From NCBI GenBank assembly GCA_030765405.1, contig JAVCCP010000040.1, positions 62,001 through 126,000 on the forward strand: 64,000 nucleotides of DNA, in the 5' to 3' direction. A program made the translations under genes and the position numbers. A model generated the notes under the pieces. It was not told where the DNA came from and ran no database searches. It saw nothing but the letters and a program-made list of their open reading frames with translations. Positions 26,664 to 34,834 of this stretch are shown one piece after another. This stretch comes from Candidatus Ancaeobacter aquaticus. Lineage in GTDB: Bacteria; Auribacterota; Ancaeobacteria; Ancaeobacterales; Ancaeobacteraceae. Position 1 is the first letter of the stretch. Each line of letters starts with the position of its first letter.

Positions 26664-26689
26664 GTGGAGAATTGTGGTGTAAAGTGGTT
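26664..26689 (+). promoter_or_regulatory. MraZ operator: three GTGG boxes at 10-bp period
   Basis: GTGGAG (26664), GTGGTG (26674) and GTGGTT (26684) are separated by exactly 4 bases each, one per helical turn. MraZ is known to bind such direct repeats in front of its own gene. Position, just after the promoter and 24 bp before mraZ, predicts autorepression of the cluster. Confidence 0.8.
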
Positions 26690-26712
26690 AATTTCTAAAG
26701 TTAGGTGATATC

Positions 26713-27156
26713 ATGTATTACGGAGAATACAAACACACATGTGACGAAAAGGGGCGGATATTTATTCCCGCAAAGTTTCGTGTGATAGCTCAGGGGACTT
26801 CTATAGACTCGTTCTATATTACCCGTGGCTTGGAAAAATGTTTGTTTGTATATGAAGAAAGTGAATGGGTTAAATTAACTCATAAGTTTAAGGAATTGCC
26901 AATGACGCAGGCGAAATCGCGAGCGTTTACCCGACTGTTCTTTTCAGGTGCCTATGAGGCAACATGTGATAAACAGGGTCGTGTTAATATCCCTGCACAT
27001 TTATTAGAATATGCCTCACTAAAAAAAGAAGCAGTAGTAATCGGCGTATCCAATAGATTTGAAATATGGGACGAGAAAGCGTGGAAAGGTTTTTACGATC
27101 AGTCACTCGCAAGTTATGAAAAGATTGCGGAGGAGCTGGTAGACTTAGGAATTTAA
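26713..27156 (+). CDS. mraZ: MraZ transcriptional regulator
   Basis: DNA-binding protein of the AbrB-like double-wing fold that controls the dcw cluster as its first gene. 147 residues with two SpoVT/AbrB-type repeats: the first is YYGEYKHTCDEKGRIFIPAKFR and the second GAYEATCDKQGRVNIPAHLLEYA, each containing the DxKGR-type loop used in DNA contact. FARLFFSGA-like segment RLFFSGAYEA links them. The start has an AGGTGAT ribosome site. Three putative operator boxes lie directly upstream. The protein forms ring oligomers in relatives, which explains binding to several repeats. Confidence 0.96.
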   Translation: MYYGEYKHTCDEKGRIFIPAKFRVIAQGTSIDSFYITRGLEKCLFVYEESEWVKLTHKFKELPMTQAKSRAFTRLFFSGAYEATCDKQGRVNIPAHLLEYASLKKEAVVIGVSNRFEIWDEKAWKGFYDQSLASYEKIAEELVDLGI

Positions 27157-27179
27157 TTGCCGAACGAAAGGAGGCGATT

Positions 27180-27479
27180 ATGACAGTTTGCAGCAGGGCT
27201 GTTTTAGGGGGGTTGATAGAATTTTGTGAAGAAGTGAAGAATGCGCATAGGCCATACGGTATGGTGCAGGATCGTCAGAGCTCTGGAAAAGCAACTAAAA
27301 GAATTGATGCGTATGATTTTAGCAATGACATGTCTGTTCCTGATAATCTTATGGAAGAGCTAAAAAGAATACGGTCAATGAATGGTGATCCTTCTCGCTT
27401 AGGATATGATCCGATGCTTATAAAGTTGTATAAACATGAAATGAAATTAAAAAAAGATCATTTAATAATAAAGGTGTAA
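27180..27479 (+). CDS. unknown 99-residue protein between mraZ and rsmH
   Basis: Not recognised. It has an excellent AAAGGAGG ribosome site, ends 3 bp before the rsmH start, and lies inside the otherwise canonical mraZ-rsmH junction, so it is almost surely expressed. No membrane segment or signal peptide is visible. The sequence is basic, with one possible helix near residues 7-22 (LGGLIEFCEEVKNAHR), a Ser/Gly-rich middle and a helical basic C-terminus (MLIKLYKHEMKLKKDH). Most bacteria have no gene here. A division-linked accessory role is a guess from position only. Confidence 0.8.
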   Translation: MTVCSRAVLGGLIEFCEEVKNAHRPYGMVQDRQSSGKATKRIDAYDFSNDMSVPDNLMEELKRIRSMNGDPSRLGYDPMLIKLYKHEMKLKKDHLIIKV

Positions 27480-27482
27480 AAC

Positions 27483-28409
27483 GTGCAATGTCATAAGCCA
27501 GTACTTTTAGAAGAAAGTGCGACTTACCTTAATGTGCATGCCGGTGATGTTATTGTTGACTGTACACTTGGTTTGGGTGGGCACGCGGAAGTGATCCTTG
27601 AAAATATAGTTCCTCATGGCGTATTAATAGGAATCGATAGAGATACGAGCGCTCTTCGAGAAGCGCAAAAACGGTTAGAAAAATACACAAAGAATTACCG
27701 GGTTTTTCATAGCAATTATGCTCGTATCGATGAGGTTGTTGCTTCATCCGGGTATGATCAGGTTAATGGAATACTTTTAGATTTAGGAATGTCATCGTAT
27801 CAGCTTGACGGTTGCCGCGGATTTTCGTTTCAGCGCGATGCCGCACTTGATATGAGAATGGACAGTGATCAGGAGCTATCAGCAAGTGATATTGTTAATA
27901 CGTACACGAAAGAGGAATTAAAAAAGATATTGAAAGAGTATGGTGAAGTTAAGTCGGCAGGAAGTATCGCCGAAAAGATAATCCGCAAGCGTGCTAAAGG
28001 AGAAATAAAAACAACATTTGAATTATTGGATGCACTGCACATGAGCCCAACATCACGAGGTAAGACGAAGGTGCATCCGGCGACAAGGATATTTCAGGCA
28101 CTCAGAATAGCGGTTAATAATGAACTGGCAGGAGTAGAGGAGGTATTACCAAAAGCGATTAATCTCTTGGTAAAAGGCGGAAGAATTTGTGTTATTTCGT
28201 TTCATTCGCTGGAAGACAGAATCGTAAAAAAGACTTTTGGTTATTTTGCGGCAAAATGTGTTTGTCCTGTTGATTTTCCCGTGTGTATTTGTGAAAAGCG
28301 ACAAGAGATAAAGATACTGACGAGGAAACCCGTTGTTCCCGGGGACGAGGAAATATATGGTAATCCGCGAGCACGTAGTGCCCGAATGAGAGTAGCAGAA
28401 AAATTGTAG
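27483..28409 (+). CDS. rsmH: 16S rRNA m4C1402 N4-methyltransferase
   Basis: SAM-dependent methyltransferase that modifies C1402 of 16S rRNA (formerly MraW). 308 residues, standard length, starting with GTG in the usual HKPVLLEE opening. SAM-site motifs are VDCTLGLGGHAEVIL, IGIDRDTSALREA and NGILLDLGMSSYQLD, followed by GFSFQRDAALDMRM and the C-terminal ICVISFHSLEDRIVK and RARSARMRVAEK. It is the second conserved gene of the dcw cluster and is followed by ftsL 12 bp on. Confidence 0.97.
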   Translation: MQCHKPVLLEESATYLNVHAGDVIVDCTLGLGGHAEVILENIVPHGVLIGIDRDTSALREAQKRLEKYTKNYRVFHSNYARIDEVVASSGYDQVNGILLDLGMSSYQLDGCRGFSFQRDAALDMRMDSDQELSASDIVNTYTKEELKKILKEYGEVKSAGSIAEKIIRKRAKGEIKTTFELLDALHMSPTSRGKTKVHPATRIFQALRIAVNNELAGVEEVLPKAINLLVKGGRICVISFHSLEDRIVKKTFGYFAAKCVCPVDFPVCICEKRQEIKILTRKPVVPGDEEIYGNPRARSARMRVAEKL

Positions 28410-28421
28410 AGGAGATGCACA

Positions 28422-28862
28422 GTGGCCAAAAATAGATATGTCAAAAGAAGAGTGAATACGAAAGAAGGCTACAAAACTGGGTTTGCGAAAAAATTCACTA
28501 TTCTTTCAATCATAGGGGTGTGTCTTGCACTGGCATATTTGTGGCAGCATACGCAATCTATACGTCTCGGTTATGAATTGCGTGAAAAGGAGCAAACGCT
28601 AGCAGTGCTTAAAAAAGAAAATCAGTGTCTCCGATTAAGAATTTGTCAGCTTAAGGCTCCTTCTCATATTGAAAAGGTGATATCCCGCTTAGGGTTAGAC
28701 CTCGTGTATACTAAAAATTGGCAGTATGTGTATTTAAAACCCGCACAGATTGTGAATGATAAAGTGAAGGCAGTTGTTCCAAACCCAAAAGTAGCATCAG
28801 CAAACAGAAGTAAGAAAATTTCATTCAAACCAACTACATCTAATAAAAAGTTTGAAGGGTAA
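28422..28862 (+). CDS. ftsL: FtsL-like division protein
   Basis: A 146-residue bitopic membrane protein in the FtsL position between rsmH and ftsI. It has a basic cytoplasmic tail (residues 1-25), one membrane helix (about 26-46, FTILSIIGVCLALAYLW) and a periplasmic coiled coil (about 48-85, ELREKEQTLAVLKKENQCLRL in part) that in relatives binds FtsB and FtsQ. The C-terminal 45 residues are longer than usual and basic. GTG start with a GAGGAG ribosome site. Sequence conservation is low in this family, so the name rests on topology and position. A DivIC/FtsB-type function is the alternative. Confidence 0.8.
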   Translation: MAKNRYVKRRVNTKEGYKTGFAKKFTILSIIGVCLALAYLWQHTQSIRLGYELREKEQTLAVLKKENQCLRLRICQLKAPSHIEKVISRLGLDLVYTKNWQYVYLKPAQIVNDKVKAVVPNPKVASANRSKKISFKPTTSNKKFEG

Positions 28863-28885
28863 CGTCATGACGTTACAAATATAAA

Positions 28886-30598
28886 ATGAAATTGAGAAGT
28901 TTCCAAAACCGATCCCGGTTTGTTTTTATTGTCCTTTCGCTCCTTTTTTGTGCCCTCATTGTTCGTTTAGTCTTTGTTCAATATATCTATAATGATATTT
29001 TTTCATCAAAGGCCAGAAAACAGCATACGATGAGTATTAAGCTCACCCCGAAACGTGGTGAAATTTATGATGCTAAGGGCAGGGTGTTAGCAATGAGTGT
29101 TCCTTCAATATCAGTTTTTACTGTTCCTCAAGAAATAAAGGATATAGATGTTACGGCACAAAAACTGAGTAGTCTTTTGGATGTTGATATAGATCGAATA
29201 AAAAAACAATTATCAAAAAATAAAACGTTTGTCTATATTAAGCGAAAAGTTGAGAGAGAAAAGGCTCAAAAATTGAAGGAGCTTGATTTAGCTGGTATTT
29301 ATTTTCATGAAGAAAACAAAAGGTATTACCCAAATGGTTCTCTTCTTTCACACGTTTTAGGTTTTGTGAATATTGATAATGAGGGACTTGAAGGAATAGA
29401 ACTTTCGCTAAACAGATATCTTAAAGGTGCGCCCGGCTTTAGGCTTTCAGAAAAAGATGCTGCCGGAAGAGAAATAATTCCCCATAGATTTCGTGAAGTA
29501 CTTCCACTTGATGGTAATGATGTTTATTTAACTATAGATGAAGTCATTCAGCATATAGCTGAAACGGAATTAGCAGCTGCGATAGAAAAATTCAAACCAA
29601 TCGGAGCCTCTGTTGTTGTGGTGAATCCAAAAAATGGCGATATTCTCGCGATGGCGAATTGGCCCACATATGATCCAAACATGTTTTCTGAATCGGATCC
29701 GAGTCAGAGGAGAAACCGTTCTGTAACAGATTTTTTTGAGCCCGGATCAACATTTAAGACAATTACGGGTGTGTCGGCACTGAATGAGGGTGTTGTTACG
29801 CTAAGTGATCGTTTTTTCTGTGAAAATGGAGCGTGGAGGGTATCAGGACACACGCTGCACGATTCTCACAGCTACGGCAGTTTAACCTTTCAAGAAATTA
29901 TCAAGGTATCGAGTAATATTGGTATTTGTAAAGTTGCCAAACGCCTCAAAGAGAAAATATTCTATCGCTACATGAAAGATTTTGGTTTTGGGGCACGAAC
30001 AGGAATTGATTTTCCGGGTGAGGTAACGGGTATTTTACGTCATCCGAAACACTGGTCAAAGTTATCTATGGCGGCTCTTCCAATGGGACAAGAGTTAACG
30101 GTTACACCTCTACAGCTTACAATGGCGTATGCCGCAGTGGCAAATGGCGGAATACTTGTTAAACCGAGACTTATTAGGAAAATAGCTGCTAAAGACGGGA
30201 CGGTTATGAAAGAATATCTTGCACGGCCGGTTCGTAGAGTTGTTTCTCAAAAAGCAACTCAGGATATTACCACTGCCTTAAAAGATGTTGTGGGGGTGAC
30301 AGGTACTGCACGTAGGGCGCGGCTTGAAGGATATAGTATCGCCGGAAAAACTGGAACAGCTCAGAAGATAGGTCCTGACGGGAGGTATTCCCATACTGAT
30401 TTTTTTGCTTCATTCATAGGGTTCGTCCCTGCTGATAATCCACAGGTTGTTATTCTCGTGTCTTTAAATGAACCGAAACCTCATTATTATGGGGGTGTAG
30501 TTGCTGCTCCTGCATTTAAGAATATAGCCGCACGCGTTTTAAAGTATCTGAATGTAACTCCGGTAGACAAAGAACCTCATGCCCTCACTAAAAATTAG
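28886..30598 (+). CDS. ftsI: division transpeptidase, penicillin-binding protein 3 type
   Basis: Septal peptidoglycan transpeptidase, 570 residues. The N-terminus has one membrane helix (about 12-30), followed by the non-catalytic pedestal domain (RGEIYDAKGRVLAMS, EGLEGIELSLNRYLKG). The transpeptidase domain carries all three active-site motifs: SxxK at Ser288-Lys291 (PGSTFK), SxN at Ser342-Asn344 (SSN) and KTG at 488-490 (AGKTGTAQ). No PASTA domains are present. It partners FtsW in the divisome. The stop codon TAG is the first base triplet of a TAGCGCA heptamer array, an oddity shared with yebC and queA. SpoVD-like naming is possible but length fits FtsI. Confidence 0.95.
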   Translation: MKLRSFQNRSRFVFIVLSLLFCALIVRLVFVQYIYNDIFSSKARKQHTMSIKLTPKRGEIYDAKGRVLAMSVPSISVFTVPQEIKDIDVTAQKLSSLLDVDIDRIKKQLSKNKTFVYIKRKVEREKAQKLKELDLAGIYFHEENKRYYPNGSLLSHVLGFVNIDNEGLEGIELSLNRYLKGAPGFRLSEKDAAGREIIPHRFREVLPLDGNDVYLTIDEVIQHIAETELAAAIEKFKPIGASVVVVNPKNGDILAMANWPTYDPNMFSESDPSQRRNRSVTDFFEPGSTFKTITGVSALNEGVVTLSDRFFCENGAWRVSGHTLHDSHSYGSLTFQEIIKVSSNIGICKVAKRLKEKIFYRYMKDFGFGARTGIDFPGEVTGILRHPKHWSKLSMAALPMGQELTVTPLQLTMAYAAVANGGILVKPRLIRKIAAKDGTVMKEYLARPVRRVVSQKATQDITTALKDVVGVTGTARRARLEGYSIAGKTGTAQKIGPDGRYSHTDFFASFIGFVPADNPQVVILVSLNEPKPHYYGGVVAAPAFKNIAARVLKYLNVTPVDKEPHALTKN

Positions 30599-30680
30599 CG
30601 CATAGCGGGTAGCGTTTAGCGGATAGATTTTACGTAAATAATTTTTACTATACGCCATACGCTAAATGCTATACGCTATT
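30596..30680. repeat. inverted pair of heptamer arrays after ftsI
   Basis: Left arm (30596-30623): TAGCGCA, TAGCGGG, TAGCGTT, TAGCGGA. Right arm (about 30650-30680), inverted: TATACGC, CATACGC, TAAATGC, TATACGC. The arms can form a long imperfect stem. The first TAG is the ftsI stop codon. Confidence 0.8.
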
Positions 30681-30706
30681 AAAAAAGGGGACGGTCCCCT
30701 TTTTTT
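30681..30706. terminator. GGGGAC/GTCCCC hairpin with A- and T-tracts
   Basis: AAAAAAGGGGAC and GTCCCCTTTTTT form a tight perfect palindrome around a central G. It looks like a bidirectional intrinsic terminator and also like a REP-type mobile repeat. It lies in the ftsI-murE gap, so it would weaken read-through within the dcw cluster. Confidence 0.6.
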
Positions 30707-30792
30707 ATGCTAGTATCGAGCTATTGGGAACGAGGGATTCGTAATCATTTGCCATGACTTAATCATTGGCAGTTATATATAGGTCGTACGGT

Positions 30793-32298
30793 ATGCTTTT
30801 AAGGGAACTTATTAATGGGCTTTCCACACTAAGTGTTTCTGGTAATTTAGATATAGACATAACAGGGATTTCATGTGATTCCAGAAAGACTTTTGACGGG
30901 GATGTATTCTGTGCTATTCGTGGGTATAATAGCGATGCACACAGATACCTAAAATATGCTATATTAAAGGGAGCCTCTGCATGTATTGTTGAAGAAGTAC
31001 CTGATGGGTTTCCTGATACAGTTACCATTATCAAAGTACACAATACGAGAGAAGCGCTTTCTTATGTTGCTCATTGCTTTTATGGGAACCCTTCACAAAC
31101 ATTTCCTGTTATTGGTATTACCGGAACAAACGGGAAATCGACTGTTTCATATCTTATTGCTGATATCTTAAAGAATGCCGGGTATCTTCCCGCTGTTATG
31201 GGAACACTCGGATTTTCTGTTTCTAATAACCGGAAGACACTTGCAAACACAACACCAGGATCACTTACGATAGCTCGTTTAATGAAAGAAATAAAAGATG
31301 CGCGTGGAGATGTTCTTGTTATGGAGGTGTCGAGTCATTCTTTGATGCAAGATCGAGTGCGGGGAGTGCAATTTGACGCTGCTGTTTTCTTAAATATTAC
31401 CAATGATCATCTTGATTTTCACAAAACGATGGATGAGTATCTTATAGCAAAATCGCGCCTGTTTGATATGCTCGAACTATCATCTAAGAAAAATAAGGTA
31501 GCAGTGTTGAATTGTGATGATCCTGCCGTATGTTCTTTGCTTCCCAAAATTAAAACCGATATTATAACATTTGGTTTTTCTCCTCGGGCTCAAGTCAGGG
31601 CTATCAGGATAAAAATGGATGCTCGCGGTACACGATTCACTCTTGTTTTTTCGGGAAAAAAGTATGATGTTTGGACATCTCTCATTGGTGGATTTAATAT
31701 ATCGAATTGTCTTGCGGCATTTGCTGTCGGCATTGGTATGGGGATTGATCTTAAGATCATGATTGATGCTGTAAGAAATTTCATACCTCCGGCAGGGAGA
31801 ATGATGAAGGTCCCTTCAGGAAAGAATTATTCTGTAATAGTTGATTATGCTCATACCCCTGACGCTCTCTCTCATGTTCTAACTGCTTTACGTGAGATTG
31901 TACGGGGACGGATTATTCTTGTGTTCGGTTGTGGAGGACAAAGGGATATTCATAAACGTGAACTTATGGGGGCAATTGCGGGCACGTGCGCAGATATATC
32001 TATTATTACCAATGACAATCCTCGACAGGAAGATCCGCAAAAGATTGTTTCCGATATTAAAAAAGGTTTTGATTCTCTATCAAAGTGTCGCTATGAGGTC
32101 ATATTAGACCGAGAGAAAGCAATATATGATGCTCTTTCTCTAGCGAAAGATAATGATATTGTTGTTGTTGCCGGTAAGGGGCATGAACAATATCAGCTGA
32201 TAGGAGATGAAAAAATTCCATTTGATGACGCCAACGTTATAAAGCATTGTTTAAAAAATATGAATGTACACATAAAAAGAGAAAAGAGTTTTATCTAA
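30793..32298 (+). CDS. murE: UDP-MurNAc-Ala-Glu:meso-diaminopimelate ligase
   Basis: ATP-dependent Mur ligase adding the third stem-peptide residue. About 501 residues. N-terminal UDP-binding part (DITGISCDSRKTFDGDVFCAI), ATP-site GITGTNGKSTVSYL, then the central SSHSLMQDRV region and ITNDHLDFH. The C-terminal domain contains DNPR (in TNDNPRQEDP), the motif that marks meso-diaminopimelate specificity as opposed to lysine, so the wall is probably of the DAP type. ATG 30793 is preferred over the upstream TTG at 30766, because the family start fits LLRELINGL. It is 4 bp from murF. The gap before it carries repeats, so a separate promoter is possible. Confidence 0.95.
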   Translation: MLLRELINGLSTLSVSGNLDIDITGISCDSRKTFDGDVFCAIRGYNSDAHRYLKYAILKGASACIVEEVPDGFPDTVTIIKVHNTREALSYVAHCFYGNPSQTFPVIGITGTNGKSTVSYLIADILKNAGYLPAVMGTLGFSVSNNRKTLANTTPGSLTIARLMKEIKDARGDVLVMEVSSHSLMQDRVRGVQFDAAVFLNITNDHLDFHKTMDEYLIAKSRLFDMLELSSKKNKVAVLNCDDPAVCSLLPKIKTDIITFGFSPRAQVRAIRIKMDARGTRFTLVFSGKKYDVWTSLIGGFNISNCLAAFAVGIGMGIDLKIMIDAVRNFIPPAGRMMKVPSGKNYSVIVDYAHTPDALSHVLTALREIVRGRIILVFGCGGQRDIHKRELMGAIAGTCADISIITNDNPRQEDPQKIVSDIKKGFDSLSKCRYEVILDREKAIYDALSLAKDNDIVVVAGKGHEQYQLIGDEKIPFDDANVIKHCLKNMNVHIKREKSFI

Positions 32299-32303
32299 AA
32301 AAT

Positions 32304-33680
32304 ATGAAAGAATATACGATTTCTACCATTGCACAAATAACAGGGGGAAAAGTAGTATACGGTGCTCCTTCCCAGAAAGTATCATCCTTTTCTACCGATT
32401 CAAGAACGATATCTCCTGGTAATTTTTTTATCCCGATAAAGGGTGTTCATTTTGATGGACATGCGTATATCAAAGAAGCAGTAAAACGCGGTGCTGTGGG
32501 ATACGTTTTTCAGGACCAAATGCATGATCAGACCGTGAGCGATCCATCAGTAGCTGTAATTAAAGTGGATAATACGTTAGTAGCATATGGAGCTATGGCC
32601 CATTATCACAGAATGCATTGTGATGCTTTAAAAACGATAGCCGTAACAGGAAGCAATGGGAAAACGACAACAAAAGATATGATCGCCACATTACTGAGCG
32701 CGCGATATTCGGTACATGCCACGTCTGGAAATTTTAATAATCTTATAGGTGTTCCGCGTACATTGTTAGACATCGGAGAGGATGTCCCGTACGCTGTTTT
32801 GGAGCTTGGGATGAATGCACCCGGAGAAATAAAAGCATTAAGTGAGATGGTGTTTCCAGAAATTGCTGTTATTACAAATATCGGATGGGCGCATATTGGT
32901 GAATTGGGAAATGTTGATCGTATTGCGGATGCCAAAGCTGAAATAGTCAACGGATTACAACTAGATGGGGTGCTTGTAATCAATAGAGACGATGACTACT
33001 ATGAGTATATCTCTTCACGCGTAGAGCAAAAGATAGTTACTGTTGGCGTTAATAACGATGCCGATTTTTGTGCCTCTGATATTCAGTGTCGTGGGGATAT
33101 GATTTCATGTATGGTGCATATAAAAAAGAAAAAACAGTCTCATCGTATAGAACTGCCGATTGTTGGAATACACAATATATATAATTTTCTCTTTGCTGTA
33201 GCGGTAAGTTATATATGCGGTTTAGATTTTGATGATATATCATCCGAACTGGAACACATTGTGTTGCCTAAGATGCGCACCCAAATGTATACTTCGGATG
33301 GTGTTCTTATCATTAATGATGCATATAATGCAAATCCCTCTTCTCTTAAAGCGGCATTACGTATGATTGATACGATTACGGTGCCGGGAAAGAAAGTGGT
33401 TGTTTTGGGTGATATGCTTGAGCTGGGGGATTATAGCCATCAAGCGCATGTTGAGGCAGGCCGTGATGTTGCTGGTTCATCCGCTGAAGTTTTAATAACG
33501 GTAGGATCGTTAGCTCAGTTAAGTGTGGATCCCCTAAGTAGATTAAAATCATGTGTATGTCATTCTAATACTGAAGTTACCCGTACATTATCAACAATGC
33601 TCTGTGCGGGAGATCTCTTGCTGATTAAGGGGTCGCGTGGTAATAAACTAGAAGAAATTGTAACATCGTTACATAAATAG
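32304..33680 (+). CDS. murF: UDP-MurNAc-tripeptide:D-Ala-D-Ala ligase
   Basis: Last of the four cytoplasmic Mur ligases, adding D-alanyl-D-alanine. 458 residues from ATG 32304. The N-terminal domain has FSTDSRTISPGNFFIPIKG, then the P-loop AVTGSNGKTTTKDM, GNFNNLIGVPRTLL, LELGMNAPGEI and ITNIGWAHIGELG, which separate MurF from its relatives. C-terminal marks are INDAYNANPSSLKAAL and VLGDMLELG. The frame is open further upstream to 32247, overlapping murE, but the conserved start and the 5-bp gap favour 32304. Part of the murE-murF-mraY-murD run. Confidence 0.95.
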   Translation: MKEYTISTIAQITGGKVVYGAPSQKVSSFSTDSRTISPGNFFIPIKGVHFDGHAYIKEAVKRGAVGYVFQDQMHDQTVSDPSVAVIKVDNTLVAYGAMAHYHRMHCDALKTIAVTGSNGKTTTKDMIATLLSARYSVHATSGNFNNLIGVPRTLLDIGEDVPYAVLELGMNAPGEIKALSEMVFPEIAVITNIGWAHIGELGNVDRIADAKAEIVNGLQLDGVLVINRDDDYYEYISSRVEQKIVTVGVNNDADFCASDIQCRGDMISCMVHIKKKKQSHRIELPIVGIHNIYNFLFAVAVSYICGLDFDDISSELEHIVLPKMRTQMYTSDGVLIINDAYNANPSSLKAALRMIDTITVPGKKVVVLGDMLELGDYSHQAHVEAGRDVAGSSAEVLITVGSLAQLSVDPLSRLKSCVCHSNTEVTRTLSTMLCAGDLLLIKGSRGNKLEEIVTSLHK

Positions 33681-33714
33681 ACGGCTTGATATGTAGGCTG
33701 ATTGTGGAGGAGAT

Positions 33715-34812
33715 ATGCTTTACCATTTGTTGTTTCCGTTACGAGAATACTTCTTTGCGTTTAATGTGTTTAAATATATTACTTTTAGGGCTGCTTTTGC
33801 CAGTGTTACTGCAATGATAATTGTTATATTGCTGGGCCCTTTAGTTATCAGGATGCTTTACAGCATGAAGATCGGGCAGAGAATCAGAAAAGAAGAGTGC
33901 CTGAAATTATATTCACTGCATAAGGAAAAGGAAGGTGTGCCGACAATGGGCGGTATACTCATTATTGTCAGTGTTTTGTTTTCAACATTATTGTGGGCTG
34001 ATATATTTAACCTGAATATAATAATTGTTACTGGGGCATTTCTATGGCTTGGGGCTATTGGGTTTTGGGATGATTATATAAAAATAAAAAAGAAACGGTC
34101 ACTTGGACTGACAGCAAAAATGAAATTTTTCCTGCAATTGGTTCTTGCTGTTGCGATAGGTCTTATAATGGTGTTTTCTCCAGAGATGAAGCTCTATGGG
34201 ACAGTTCTTACCGTGCCGTTTTTTAAAGAGGTAATATTTTATTTAGGTCCCTTTATCATTTTGTTTATAGCTATTGTTGTTGTAGGAAGTTCAAATGCGG
34301 TTAATCTTACCGATGGTCTTGATGGATTAGCGATAGGATGTGTTATCATTGCTTCACTTGCACTTGGTGTCATGAGTTATGTTACCGGACATGCTGCATT
34401 TGCTCGTTATTTACAGCTCATTTATATTCCGGGAAGTGGTGAGCTTGCTGTTTTTTGCGCAAGTATTGTTGGTGCGGGGCTTGGTTTCCTCTGGTTTAAT
34501 TGTTATCCAGCACAAGTCTTTATGGGTGATACAGGGTCATTATCGCTCGGTGGTGCGCTTGGTGTTGTAGCAATATTAATTAAAAAAGAACTTGTTCTTT
34601 TTATTGTTGGCGGTGTGTTTGTGATAGAAGCATTATCAGTGATGATTCAAGTACTCTCTTTTAAGATGACAGGCAAAAGGGTGTTTCGCTGTGCCCCTAT
34701 TCATCATCACTATGAGATGAAAGGTCTGGCGGAGCCGAAAGTAACTATACGCTTTTGGATTGTTGCGATAATTTGCGCGCTGATAAGTATTGCTGCCTTG
34801 AAGCTGCAGTAA
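33715..34812 (+). CDS. mraY: phospho-MurNAc-pentapeptide transferase
   Basis: Integral membrane enzyme that transfers phospho-MurNAc-pentapeptide to undecaprenyl phosphate, giving lipid I. 365 residues with about ten membrane helices. Catalytic region signatures are GVPTMGGILI, the Asp pair in IGFWDDYIKIKKKRSLGL, VGSSNAVNLTDGLDGLAIG, VFMGDTGSLSLGG and the C-terminal CAPIHHHYEMKG. The start has a GGAGGAG ribosome site. Followed by murD after 22 bp. Confidence 0.97.
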   Translation: MLYHLLFPLREYFFAFNVFKYITFRAAFASVTAMIIVILLGPLVIRMLYSMKIGQRIRKEECLKLYSLHKEKEGVPTMGGILIIVSVLFSTLLWADIFNLNIIIVTGAFLWLGAIGFWDDYIKIKKKRSLGLTAKMKFFLQLVLAVAIGLIMVFSPEMKLYGTVLTVPFFKEVIFYLGPFIILFIAIVVVGSSNAVNLTDGLDGLAIGCVIIASLALGVMSYVTGHAAFARYLQLIYIPGSGELAVFCASIVGAGLGFLWFNCYPAQVFMGDTGSLSLGGALGVVAILIKKELVLFIVGGVFVIEALSVMIQVLSFKMTGKRVFRCAPIHHHYEMKGLAEPKVTIRFWIVAIICALISIAALKLQ

Positions 34813-34834
34813 CTGTAGTATGTAATCAAAAAAT

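Noticed and set aside
32247-32303. Upstream start for murF overlapping murE
   Set aside because: The additional basic residues are absent from the family and no ribosome site supports it.
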